DNA from: Rhizobiaceae bacterium
GTDB taxonomy: Bacteria; Pseudomonadota; Alphaproteobacteria; Rhizobiales; Rhizobiaceae
Reading direction: 5' to 3'
DNA: 64,000 bases
Assembly (NCBI GenBank): GCA_023953835.1
Contig: JAMLJB010000001.1
Span: forward strand, 1,736,001-1,800,000
Position 1 is the stretch's first letter. The number at the start of each line of letters is the position of its first letter. The notes under the pieces were generated by a model. It made no database searches. It saw only the letters and a list, made by a program, of their open reading frames with translations, and was not told the DNA's origin. Made by a program: the position numbers and the translations under genes. Shown here piece by piece: positions 18,708 to 26,774 of the stretch.

Positions 18708-18724
18708 GCATTTTCCTAAAATGC
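18708..18724. promoter_or_regulatory. Short palindrome upstream of the cNMP-binding gene
   Basis: GCATTTT-CCT-AAAATGC is a perfect 7-bp inverted repeat centred about 37 bases before the minus-strand start at 18679. It could be an operator or a small mRNA hairpin. No specific regulator is recognised. Confidence 0.3.
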
Positions 18725-18838
18725 CGGTCATCGAGCACCAAACCACTGATTTTTGGACGCAATCTCCTCACCGAAGGTTTAACGATGCGGCGGAATCATG
18801 CCTCCCGGCCGACATCACAATCACTTCTCCGCAAGAGA

Positions 18839-19522
18839 TTATGGCATCAGCCTGTAACCACCGCTTTCTGTCACAAGAATTTCCGCTTTGGAAGGATCGC
18901 GCTCGATCTTCTGGCGCAAACGATACACATGGGTCTCCAAAGTGTGTGTCGTGACGCCGGAATTGTAGCCCCAGACCTCTTCAAGCAGGGTGTCGCGCTT
19001 CACGACCGTTTTGCCGGCTCGGTAAAGGTAGCGGATGATGGAGGCTTCTTTCTCGGTCAGCCTGATCTTCGAGCCGCGCTGGTCGATCATGAGCTTCTGG
19101 CTCGGCTTGAACGTATAGGGACCCACCGTGAAGGTCGCGTCCTCGCTCTGCTCATGCTGGCGAAGCTGCGCCCTGATGCGCGCCAGAAGCACCGCAAAGC
19201 GAAACGGCTTCGTCACATAGTCGTTGGCTCCGGCTTCAAGCCCGAGAATCGTGTCGGAATCGGTGTCATGGCCGGTCAGCATGATGATCGGCGACTTGAA
19301 TCCGCCCTTTCGCAGCATCTTGACAGCTTCGCGCCCGTCCATGTCGGGCAGCCCGACATCCATGATCAGCAGGTCCACAAGGCCGGCCCGCGCCGAGGCA
19401 ATGCCCCTGGTGGCGGTGGGCTCATCGAGCACCTTGAACTCCTCGTAAAGCGAAAGCTGCTCGACAAGGGTGCCGCGCAGGTCGTCGTCATCATCGACGA
19501 TCAGGATGGTGCGTGAAGCCAT
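18839..19522 (-). CDS. cenR: OmpR-family response regulator, CenR-like
   Basis: 227 residues: receiver domain (1-120) and winged-helix DNA-binding domain (about 130-227). Asp55 in LLIMDVGLPDMDG is the phosphoacceptor; the acidic pocket is DDDDD at 10-14 and the conserved Lys is in DYVTKPF. The effector has KIRLTEKEASIIRYLYRAG and GVTTHTLETHVYRLRQKIE, which from memory closely match Caulobacter/Brucella CenR, an essential envelope regulator. No histidine kinase gene is adjacent, which is also true of CenR. ATG 19522 gives the expected MASRTILIVDDD start; the upstream in-frame extension is not family-like. Confidence 0.88.
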   Translation of the reverse strand: MASRTILIVDDDDDLRGTLVEQLSLYEEFKVLDEPTATRGIASARAGLVDLLIMDVGLPDMDGREAVKMLRKGGFKSPIIMLTGHDTDSDTILGLEAGANDYVTKPFRFAVLLARIRAQLRQHEQSEDATFTVGPYTFKPSQKLMIDQRGSKIRLTEKEASIIRYLYRAGKTVVKRDTLLEEVWGYNSGVTTHTLETHVYRLRQKIERDPSKAEILVTESGGYRLMP

Positions 19523-19598
19523 TCTTCGTTCCGTGGTTGTGACCGACCGCCCGTTGTGCTGTGTGTGCGGTGTTGTTGGGGCGGCACGGTGATTTGTC

Positions 19599-20177
19599 GT
19601 GGCAAGATCATACAGGAAAATCGGCGCGCGCAAGGCGATAACGGAAAATTCAGGCCGAATCTTGCGCCGAATCATCGTCCGCGCCCGGCCTGGCGCGCCG
19701 TCACAGGGAATCTTGAATGTCGGCGGCACTGCTTTTCCATGTGCGCTTGGGCGAGGCGGCATCAGGTCGCTGAAGCGCGAGGGCGACGGCGCAACCCCGC
19801 TGGCCGATATGCGATTGTTGCGCGGCTACGTCCGGGATGGTCGGTTCCAGTACCGCTCGATGCTTCCGCTGGAGCGCATCTCGCCAACGCTCGGCTGGTG
19901 CGAGGTGCCGGGGGACAGGAACTATAACCGCCCGGTCAAAATGCCCTATGCGGCGAGCCACGAGCGCATGATGCGTGACGATCACCTCTACGACGCCTGC
20001 ATCGTACTGGACTGGAATGTGCGGCCGCGCGTCCGGGGCAGGGGGAGCGCGATTTTCTTCCATCTCGCGCGGCCCGGCTTTTCGCCGACCGAGGGGTGCG
20101 TGGCTGTTTCGAAGCAGGTGATGCGCCGTCTCCTGCCCTTGCTTGGCAGGCAAACGATTCTTTCGGTGGTTCGCTGA
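19599..20177 (+). CDS. L,D-transpeptidase (YkuD) family protein
   Basis: 192 residues from a GTG start. The C-terminal YkuD domain has the catalytic pair His155 and Cys167 in IFFHLARPGFSPTEGCVAV. Such enzymes make 3-3 peptidoglycan cross-links or anchor outer-membrane proteins. No classical signal peptide is seen in the first 25 residues, which are basic; other Rhizobiales members of this short type look the same, so the export route is unclear. It is divergent from the CenR-like gene with a 76-base shared promoter region, suggesting joint envelope control. Confidence 0.82.
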   Translation: MARSYRKIGARKAITENSGRILRRIIVRARPGAPSQGILNVGGTAFPCALGRGGIRSLKREGDGATPLADMRLLRGYVRDGRFQYRSMLPLERISPTLGWCEVPGDRNYNRPVKMPYAASHERMMRDDHLYDACIVLDWNVRPRVRGRGSAIFFHLARPGFSPTEGCVAVSKQVMRRLLPLLGRQTILSVVR

Positions 20178-20195
20178 ACCCGGGTTTCGGCTTGC

Positions 20196-20852
20196 TCAGG
20201 CGAAACGCCAGACCGTGGTTTTCTTGACGTCGGCGTCTTCGAGCGCGCGCGTGACCGGCACTTCATAGACGGCGATCATCTCAAGGCGGTCTCTTGGCAA
20301 ATAGGAGCGGCCCGGATCGCCGACATAGATGTCGGCGCCGCGCAAACGAAGCCTTTCGAACCAGCCGACCAGACGCTCCGCGAACGGCTTTTCGTAGAAG
20401 ACATCGCCTGCGAGAACCACGTCCCAGCCGAGATCGGAATCGATCAGATCGTCGCCCGCAAAGGTCACGCGAAGGCCGTTCGCCTCCGCGTTCAGTTCGA
20501 CTGCCGCTTCGCAGAACGGATCGATGTCGGCAGCGAGGACGGTCGAAGCGCCCGCCCTCGACGCAGCAATGGCGACCAGTCCCGAACCCGTCGCGAAATC
20601 CAGCACCGATCTGTTCGCGACATGGCCCGGATTGTCCAGCACGTGCCGCGCCAGGCCCTGCCCGCCTGCCCATGCAAAGGCCCAGAACGGTGGAGGCAGG
20701 CCGATGGCCGCGAGTTCTTCCTCGGCCCTGTGCCAGAGGTCGTGTGCCTCATCCGCCAGATGCAGGCGCAGCTCGGGCACATGCGGCGGCGCGATCAGCG
20801 AGGTGTTTTCCAGGATGAAGGCGCGCCCGGACGCGATCGAAAGGCGTGTCAC
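20196..20852 (-). CDS. Class I SAM methyltransferase, ETF-beta lysine methyltransferase type
   Basis: 218 residues. The SAM motif VLDFATGSGLVAIAASRAGA is followed by VLAADIDPFC, and the post-motif DVVLAGDVFYEK is characteristic of the METTL20/ETFB-KMT group. An Agrobacterium member of that group is known to methylate lysines of the electron-transfer flavoprotein beta subunit, so that is the best guess here. Its start overlaps the stop of the EVE gene by four bases (ATGA). It is the last gene of a five-gene minus-strand operon. Confidence 0.8.
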   Translation of the reverse strand: MTRLSIASGRAFILENTSLIAPPHVPELRLHLADEAHDLWHRAEEELAAIGLPPPFWAFAWAGGQGLARHVLDNPGHVANRSVLDFATGSGLVAIAASRAGASTVLAADIDPFCEAAVELNAEANGLRVTFAGDDLIDSDLGWDVVLAGDVFYEKPFAERLVGWFERLRLRGADIYVGDPGRSYLPRDRLEMIAVYEVPVTRALEDADVKKTTVWRFA

Positions 20853-21274
20853 GGAGCCGGGTCAACGCCGCCCATGCGGCAGACTTCCTTCCATTCCTCC
20901 GCAGTGACCGGCTGGACGGAGAGGCGCGAGTTGTTGACCAGAACCATCTTTGCCAGTTTCGGGTTGGCCTTTATGGCGTCCAGCGTCGGCGGGTTCGGAA
21001 CGTCGCGCACGGCGCGCACATCCACGCATTCCCAGCGCGGATCGTCCGTGGTCGAATCGGGGTGCGCAAGCCCGCACACCTCGACGATTCCCGCCGCGCA
21101 AAGGCCGATATTGGAATGGTAGAAGAAACCGAGATCGCCGACCTTCATCTCCTGCATATTGTTGCGCGCGGCGTAATTGCGCACGCCGTCCCACTCCTGC
21201 CCCTTCTTGCCCTTGGCCTTGAGGTCATCGAAGGAAAACACGTCGGGTTCGGACTTGAACAGCCAGTAGTTCAT
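20849..21274 (-). CDS. EVE domain protein
   Basis: A 141-residue single EVE (PUA-like) domain. The signature MNYWLFKSEPDVFSFDDL, EWDGVRNYAARNNM and GDLGFFYHSN is near-canonical. EVE domains bind modified bases in DNA or RNA, and bacterial stand-alone forms may act in tRNA-linked functions. It is coupled to the methyltransferase downstream and the YciI-like gene upstream. The ATG at 21274 starts the domain exactly. Confidence 0.92.
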   Translation of the reverse strand: MNYWLFKSEPDVFSFDDLKAKGKKGQEWDGVRNYAARNNMQEMKVGDLGFFYHSNIGLCAAGIVEVCGLAHPDSTTDDPRWECVDVRAVRDVPNPPTLDAIKANPKLAKMVLVNNSRLSVQPVTAEEWKEVCRMGGVDPAP

Positions 21275-21282
21275 GACATGCC

Positions 21283-21579
21283 TCACGTGGACGCCGGGTT
21301 GTTGAAAACCCAGTTCCATGCCTTGATCTCGACGGTTTCGAACAGGCTGGCTTGCGCATAGGGGTCAGCGGCGGCAATTGCTGCTGCTGCGGCGTGATCG
21401 CCGGCTTCCACGACGACGAGGCTGCCGTTCGGCTTGCCGTCATCGCCAAGGAAGGGACCGGCGAATTTCAGCGTGCCCTCCGTATTGAGCATGTTCAGAT
21501 ATTCGACATGCGCGGGGCGCGTATCCAGCCGAACCTGAAGATGGCCGGGCTTGTCCTTGCAGAGAAATGCAAACAGCAT
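21283..21579 (-). CDS. YciI-like protein
   Basis: 98 residues with a ferredoxin-like YCII fold: MLFAFLCKDKPGH, RPAHVEYLN, GPFLGDDGKPNGSLVVVEA and the ending DPYAQASLFETVEIKAWN. The His-Asp pair (His27 region and DPYAQ) is thought to form the active site in this family, but no reaction is established. It sits 8 bases after gpsA and 8 before the EVE gene. Confidence 0.9.
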   Translation of the reverse strand: MLFAFLCKDKPGHLQVRLDTRPAHVEYLNMLNTEGTLKFAGPFLGDDGKPNGSLVVVEAGDHAAAAAIAAADPYAQASLFETVEIKAWNWVFNNPAST

Positions 21580-21587
21580 TGGTGCTC

Positions 21588-22568
21588 CTATTCGCTTTCC
21601 GTTTTCAGCGGGCGGTTCATCAGTTGGCGCACCGCTTCGTGAATGGTGATGGCGCGGTCGAGTATCTGCGACACGGCATTGATGATCGGCGCATCCACCC
21701 CGCGCGCTTCGGCAACGCGGGCCGCTATTGCGGCGGTCGCCACGCCTTCGGCCAAAGGCAGGCCGTCAAGGTTCTCGCCCCGGCCAACGGCAAGTCCATA
21801 GGCGAAATTGCGCGACTGCACCGTCGAACAGGTCAGCATCAAATCGCCAAGGCCGGAAAGCCCCATCAATGTCTGCGGCTGTGCGCCGAAGGCCGCCGCG
21901 ATGCGGCGCAACTCCACAAATCCGCGCGTAACCATGGCGGCCTGCGCGCTGGCGCCGAGATTTGCCCCGGTCACCGCACCCGCCGCGATGGCGAATACAT
22001 TCTTCAGCGCGCCGCCGATCTCGACGCCGATCAGGTCGTCGCTGGAGTAGCAGCGGAATCCTTCCGAGGAAAAACGCAGCGCGAGCGAGGCGGCGAGGCC
22101 CTCCTGCTCGCTCGCGACCACCACCGCGGTTGGAAGGCCGCGCGCGACATCGGTGGCGAAGCTCGGGCCGGAGAGCGCCGCCAGCGGATTGTCGGGCAGG
22201 TGCTCCCGCGCAATGCCGGAGAGCAGCAGGCCGGTTGTGCGTTCTATGCCCTTGGCGCAAAGCACGACCGGAATGCCGGGCGGGATGCGGGCGGCCACTG
22301 CTTCCAGCGTCGTTCGCAGCGATTGCGCGGGCACCACCGCCAGCACGCAATCGGCACCGTCAAGCGCCTGTGCTGCGTCCGTCGTCGCGCGTATCGCCGG
22401 AATGCGGATGCCGGGGAGGTAGCGCGGGTTTTCGCCGCGCGCGAGCGCTTCGACCGCATCTCCACTTCGCGCCCAAAGCGTCACGTCCTGCCCGGCGCGG
22501 CACAAGGCGGCGGCAAGGGCGGTGCCCCACGCTCCGCCGCCAAGAATGGTGATTCGCCACGCGCTCAT
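21588..22568 (-). CDS. gpsA: Glycerol-3-phosphate dehydrogenase [NAD(P)+]
   Basis: 326 residues. It reduces dihydroxyacetone phosphate to sn-glycerol-3-phosphate for phospholipid synthesis. It has the NAD motif [14 protein letters not shown], the segment [17 protein letters not shown] with catalytic Lys, and [12 protein letters not shown] 22568 overlaps the tsaD stop by ATGA, and the upstream in-frame sequence lies inside tsaD, so this start is firm. Confidence 0.96.
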   Translation of the reverse strand: MSAWRITILGGGAWGTALAAALCRAGQDVTLWARSGDAVEALARGENPRYLPGIRIPAIRATTDAAQALDGADCVLAVVPAQSLRTTLEAVAARIPPGIPVVLCAKGIERTTGLLLSGIAREHLPDNPLAALSGPSFATDVARGLPTAVVVASEQEGLAASLALRFSSEGFRCYSSDDLIGVEIGGALKNVFAIAAGAVTGANLGASAQAAMVTRGFVELRRIAAAFGAQPQTLMGLSGLGDLMLTCSTVQSRNFAYGLAVGRGENLDGLPLAEGVATAAIAARVAEARGVDAPIINAVSQILDRAITIHEAVRQLMNRPLKTESE

Positions 22569-23653
22569 GCTTTGGCTCCCCTGCGGCCCGATCCGACCAT
22601 CGGGGCGGAAACCGCATCCAGCGGCCAGCGCGAGCGGGGCGCGAGGCGCATCGCATCTTCGCCCGGAACATCGGCCTGGAGGCGCTCGATACCTGCCCAG
22701 GCGATCATCGCGGCATTGTCTGTGCACAGCATATGCGGCGGCGCGACGAATCGAAATTGGTGCGCTGCGCAGAGCGCTTCCAACGTTGCGCGCACCTTCC
22801 TGTTCGCCGCCACGCCACCCGCCACCACCAGCGTCGGCGAATCAATCTCGGGAAAGGCCTCCCGGAACCGCGCGAGGCTGCGATCCACGCGTTCCTGCAA
22901 CGTGTCGGCGATGGCCTGCTGAAAGGAGGCGCAGATGTCCGCCACGTCGGTCTCGGTCAGCGGCGCGGCATGGATCGCTGCCTGACGAACCGCGGTTTTC
23001 AGGCCGGAAAAAGAGAAATCGGGCTGTGCAGCGCCTTTCATCGGGCGCGGGAACGCAAAGCGCGCCGCGTCGCCCGACATCGCCGCACGCTCCACGCTCG
23101 GCCCGCCCGGATGCGGCAGCCCCAGGATTTTCGCCGTCTTGTCGAAGGCTTCGCCCAGCGCATCGTCAATCGTCGTCGCCCAGCGCTGATAGTCGCCAAC
23201 ACCGCGAACCAGAAGTACCTGCGTGTGCCCGCCGGACACGAGCAGCAGCAGATAAGGAAAGGCAAGGCCGCTGGTTAGCCGCGCCGTCAGCGCGTGACCC
23301 TCCAGATGGTTGATCGCGAGCAGGGGCTTTCCGGCGGCGGCGGCGATAGCCTTCGCCGTCATCAGGCCGACGATCAGCCCTCCGACCAGTCCCGGACCTG
23401 CCGTCGCCGCAACCGCATCAATGTCGGACAGACCGACGCCCGCCTCATCGAGAGCGGCCTGCACGATGCCGTCCAGAGCTTCGACATGGGCGCGGGCGGC
23501 GATCTCCGGCACCACGCCGCCAAAGGCTGCATGTTCCTCGATCTGGCTGAGAACCACATTCGAGAGGATGCGCCCGTGCGCGGGCGCATCCGAAACCACG
23601 ACGCTCGCCGCTGTTTCGTCGCAACTCGTTTCTATGCCGAGCACACGGATCAA
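22565..23653 (-). CDS. tsaD: tRNA N6-adenosine threonylcarbamoyltransferase TsaD
   Basis: 362 residues from a TTG start (TTG ATC CGT GTG CTC). TsaD transfers the threonylcarbamoyl group to A37 of ANN-decoding tRNAs. The metal motif is [13 protein letters not shown] (family H-x-E-x-H). [17 protein letters not shown] at the N-terminus and [17 protein letters not shown] are diagnostic. The TTG start is preferred because the family begins M(I)RVLGIETS; a GTG three codons later is the alternative. Divergent from hemC (91-base gap), first gene of the tsaD-gpsA-yciI-EVE-methyltransferase operon. Confidence 0.95.
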   Translation of the reverse strand: MIRVLGIETSCDETAASVVVSDAPAHGRILSNVVLSQIEEHAAFGGVVPEIAARAHVEALDGIVQAALDEAGVGLSDIDAVAATAGPGLVGGLIVGLMTAKAIAAAAGKPLLAINHLEGHALTARLTSGLAFPYLLLLVSGGHTQVLLVRGVGDYQRWATTIDDALGEAFDKTAKILGLPHPGGPSVERAAMSGDAARFAFPRPMKGAAQPDFSFSGLKTAVRQAAIHAAPLTETDVADICASFQQAIADTLQERVDRSLARFREAFPEIDSPTLVVAGGVAANRKVRATLEALCAAHQFRFVAPPHMLCTDNAAMIAWAGIERLQADVPGEDAMRLAPRSRWPLDAVSAPMVGSGRRGAKA

Positions 23654-23744
23654 TTGGTCGCTGCCTGCCTCATTGCGGGGTTGGGGTTTACGCTCTAAAC
23701 CCGCCAGCGGGTTATCACGGACCGCGAGGCTGAAACAACAGACA

Positions 23745-24674
23745 ATGAAGGCGACGCCTTTCAGGATCGGTACGCGGGGCAGCCCGCTGGCGCTCGCCCA
23801 GGCGCATGAAACACGCGCGCGGCTGATGGCGGCACACAACCTGCCGGAAGAGGCGTTCGCCGTCGAAGTCATTTCCACCAGCGGAGACAGGATACAGGAT
23901 CGCGCGCTTTCCGAAGCCGGCGGCAAGGGGCTGTTCACGAAGGAAATCGAGGAAGCCCTGCTTGGCGGCAGGATCGACATTGCGGTGCATTCCTCGAAGG
24001 ATATGCCGACCGCGCTGCCGGATGGGCTGGAGCTTTCGGCCTTTCTCCCGCGCGAGGATGTGCGCGACGTGTTCATCGGGCGCTCGGCGGAAGCCATAGC
24101 CGACCTGCCGCAAGGAGCAATCGTCGGCTCGTCCTCGCTCCGCAGGCAGGCGCTCCTTCGCCGCCTGAGACCCGATCTGGAGGTGGTCACCTTTCGCGGC
24201 AATGTGCAGACGCGTCTGCGCAAGCTGGAAGAGGGTCTGGTCGATGGCACGTTGCTTGCGCTTGCGGGTCTGAAACGGCTCGGAATGGAGCATGTCGCGA
24301 CGGACATCATGTCGGTGGAAGCCTTTCCGCCCGCGCCCGGCCAGGGGGCCATCTGCATCGAAAGCCGCATCGGCGATGAACGGGCGACGGCGCTTGTCGC
24401 GGCGATCCATCATGTGCCGACCGGGCAGGCGCTTGCCTGCGAGCGCGCATTTCTCGCCGCACTGGACGGCTCCTGCCGGACGCCGATCGCCGGTCACGCG
24501 CATATTGAAGGAGGGTCGATTCTGTTCGCCGGTCTCATCCTGTCCCCTGACGGTCGAAATGCCCATCGAATCGAACGTGTTGGCTCGGCGCAGGACGCCA
24601 CTCATGTCGGCAGGGAGGCCGGACAAGTCATCCGTGCGCAGGCGGGGCCGGACTTCTTCGAAAGCTGGGATTGA
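23745..24674 (+). CDS. hemC: Porphobilinogen deaminase (hydroxymethylbilane synthase)
   Basis: 309 residues. It polymerises four porphobilinogens on a dipyrromethane cofactor held by Cys244, seen in [13 protein letters not shown]. Other motifs are [15 protein letters not shown], the ISTSGD loop, [13 protein letters not shown] and [13 protein letters not shown] 23745 gives the family start. hemD begins one base after the stop codon. Confidence 0.96.
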   Translation: MKATPFRIGTRGSPLALAQAHETRARLMAAHNLPEEAFAVEVISTSGDRIQDRALSEAGGKGLFTKEIEEALLGGRIDIAVHSSKDMPTALPDGLELSAFLPREDVRDVFIGRSAEAIADLPQGAIVGSSSLRRQALLRRLRPDLEVVTFRGNVQTRLRKLEEGLVDGTLLALAGLKRLGMEHVATDIMSVEAFPPAPGQGAICIESRIGDERATALVAAIHHVPTGQALACERAFLAALDGSCRTPIAGHAHIEGGSILFAGLILSPDGRNAHRIERVGSAQDATHVGREAGQVIRAQAGPDFFESWD

Positions 24675-24675
24675 G

Positions 24676-25377
24676 ATGCAGCGGGTTCTGGTGACCCGGC
24701 CCGAGCCCGGCGCGTCCGCGACCGCCACGCGCCTGCGCGAGATGGGCATGGAGCCCATCGTGCTGCCGCTCACACATATCGTCGCACTTCCCGTTCCGGA
24801 GCACTTCCCAGTCTGCGATGCGGTCGCGGTGACGAGCGCCAATGCCGTGCGAAACGCGCCCGAAAGTCTGATTCGAACCTTTGCGGACAAGCCCTGCTTT
24901 GCGGTTGGAACACGAACAGCCACCGCTGCCAAAGCTGCGGGGTTCTCAGATATACGCGTGGGGATCGGAGATGCGCACGCGCTGGCGGACTTGATGATTT
25001 GCGAGTGTCCCGGACCTGTTACCTATCTGGCTGGGCGCGTGCGCCTTCCCGATTTCGAGGATGCATTGCGCCGCGCCGGGCTGGTGGTGGAAACCGTGGA
25101 AACCTACGATGCCGTGCCGGTGGAGTTATCTTCGACCGAGATTGAGCATCTGCGTTCGGGGCGACGGATCGACGCGGTCCTGCTCTATTCCGCGACCGCT
25201 GCCGACGCCCTGCTGCGTCTGGAAGCGCTCCCGGCACTCTCGGAAACCTTTTCCAGTTGCGTGCATTGCTGCCTTTCGGATCGCATCGCCGGGCGGTTTA
25301 ACGGAACGGCGCGGCACGAAACCAGAATCGCCGAGCGCCCTGAAGAATACGCGCTTCTGAAGCTGCTCACAGGCTGA
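24676..25377 (+). CDS. hemD: Uroporphyrinogen-III synthase
   Basis: 233 residues. It cyclises hydroxymethylbilane with inversion of ring D. HemD sequences are poorly conserved; supporting evidence is VLVTRPEPGASATATRL at the start, AVAVTSANAVRNA, the mid-domain VTYLAGRVR, VETYDAVPVE and the immediate position after hemC. Cys residues and the Tyr of ETYDA fit the family. The length is normal. Confidence 0.93.
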   Translation: MQRVLVTRPEPGASATATRLREMGMEPIVLPLTHIVALPVPEHFPVCDAVAVTSANAVRNAPESLIRTFADKPCFAVGTRTATAAKAAGFSDIRVGIGDAHALADLMICECPGPVTYLAGRVRLPDFEDALRRAGLVVETVETYDAVPVELSSTEIEHLRSGRRIDAVLLYSATAADALLRLEALPALSETFSSCVHCCLSDRIAGRFNGTARHETRIAERPEEYALLKLLTG

Positions 25378-25452
25378 GCGGCACAGAGTCACCTGTTCCT
25401 ATTGGCCTTGGGTGTGCTAGGTCTTGCATGCCCTACATTTTCGGAGCCCGAC

Positions 25453-26766
25453 ATGGTCAAGACCCCGAGAACGCGTCACAGCAAGAGCCAGCGGACGCCT
25501 GTCACGATCGAACTGGGAGCGGACGATGTGAAACGGGTCGATGAACCGGCGGATGAGCCGCAGGTGCAGGCCGAACCTGTTGAAAGCATTGAAGTTCCCG
25601 CCCAGCCGGATTCCGAGATGCGGAAGGTCGAGGGCGATCCCGAACTTGCCGGGGAAGCCGTGACCGAAAGTGCGCCCGATAGTGACGCGGAGCGGACATC
25701 CGGGCCGGCGTCCGATTATTCATTCGGACGCATTGAAGATTCCGGAAGGACGGGCGACGCGGTGCCGCCACCGCCGAGTAAAGGTTCCGGGGTTTCCAGC
25801 ATCGCAGCCGGGTTGATCGGCGCTGTTGTGGCACTGGGCGGGTTCTATGCGTTGCAGGCAGCCGGTCTCGTGGGCGGCACAGGCGGCGCTGCGCCATCTC
25901 TCGCGCCGGTCGAACAGGAGCTTGCAGCCCTGAAAAGCGAGCTGGCGACACTTCAGTCCGAGCCAGCGGACGACGGTGTTTCAGCGGCGCTCGACCAACT
26001 CAAATCCGAGGTCGCGACACTGCAATCCGCCGCCGGTTCGGGTGGCGCGGGCGATGCTGCGGCGGTCGCGGCGCTGGACGAGCGCATAAAAAAGATCGAA
26101 TCGGCTTCCGGTGGCTCGCAAGGCTTGAACGACCAGATTGCGGGCCTCGATAAGAAGATCACCGAAGCCGCCGATTCGTTCAGCAAGGGCGAAGCGCGCA
26201 TTGCGGCGCTGGAACAATCGCTGTCGGCATTGGCTGCCAAGGTCGAGCAGCAGGCGTCTCAGCCGAAGGTCGCGTTGGCGATTGCGGCGGCGGCGCTCAA
26301 GTCTGCGGTGGATCGCGGCGGACCATTCGCCGCAGAAGCTGAAACCTTTGCCGCAATCGCCCCGAGCGCCCCCCAACTGGAAGCGCTTCGGCAATATGCG
26401 GACCAGGGTGTTGCGACCGAGGCGGACCTTCTGGCCGAATTTCCGCAGGCGGCGGATGCGATGATGGCAGCGGCTTCGCCCGAAAATCCGAATGCGGGCC
26501 TAATCCAGCGCCTGCTCGACAGTGCCCAGTCGGTCGTCAAGGTCAGGCCGGTGGGAGCGGTTGCGGGAGACGATCCCGGCGCGCGGATTGCGCGGATGGA
26601 AGTGGCGCTCAAGTCGGGCGACCTCGCAAAGGCGATGGCCGAGTATGACGGTCTGCCGGATGCGGTGAAGCAGGCGGGCGCCTCCCTTGCGGATCGCATA
26701 AAGGCACGGATCGAAGTGACGAAACTGGTTGACCAGCTCGTCGCGGACGCGATGAAGTCGGCGTAG
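25453..26766 (+). CDS. Mitofilin (Mic60)-like inner-membrane protein
   Basis: 437 residues. An acidic, Pro/Glu-rich cytoplasmic region (1-112) is followed by one membrane helix (115-137), a coiled coil (about 150-270; repeated ALKSELATLQ, ALEQSLSALAAKVEQQ) and a C-terminal helical domain. This is the alphaproteobacterial relative of mitochondrial Mic60, known to lie beside heme genes and, in photosynthetic species, to shape intracytoplasmic membranes. It sits between hemD and hemY with an 8-base gap to hemY. The ATG at 25453 was chosen over an upstream in-frame start because it follows GGAGCCCGAC and starts the conserved MVKTPRTRH region. Confidence 0.85.
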   Translation: MVKTPRTRHSKSQRTPVTIELGADDVKRVDEPADEPQVQAEPVESIEVPAQPDSEMRKVEGDPELAGEAVTESAPDSDAERTSGPASDYSFGRIEDSGRTGDAVPPPPSKGSGVSSIAAGLIGAVVALGGFYALQAAGLVGGTGGAAPSLAPVEQELAALKSELATLQSEPADDGVSAALDQLKSEVATLQSAAGSGGAGDAAAVAALDERIKKIESASGGSQGLNDQIAGLDKKITEAADSFSKGEARIAALEQSLSALAAKVEQQASQPKVALAIAAAALKSAVDRGGPFAAEAETFAAIAPSAPQLEALRQYADQGVATEADLLAEFPQAADAMMAAASPENPNAGLIQRLLDSAQSVVKVRPVGAVAGDDPGARIARMEVALKSGDLAKAMAEYDGLPDAVKQAGASLADRIKARIEVTKLVDQLVADAMKSA

Positions 26767-26774
26767 AGGACCAA

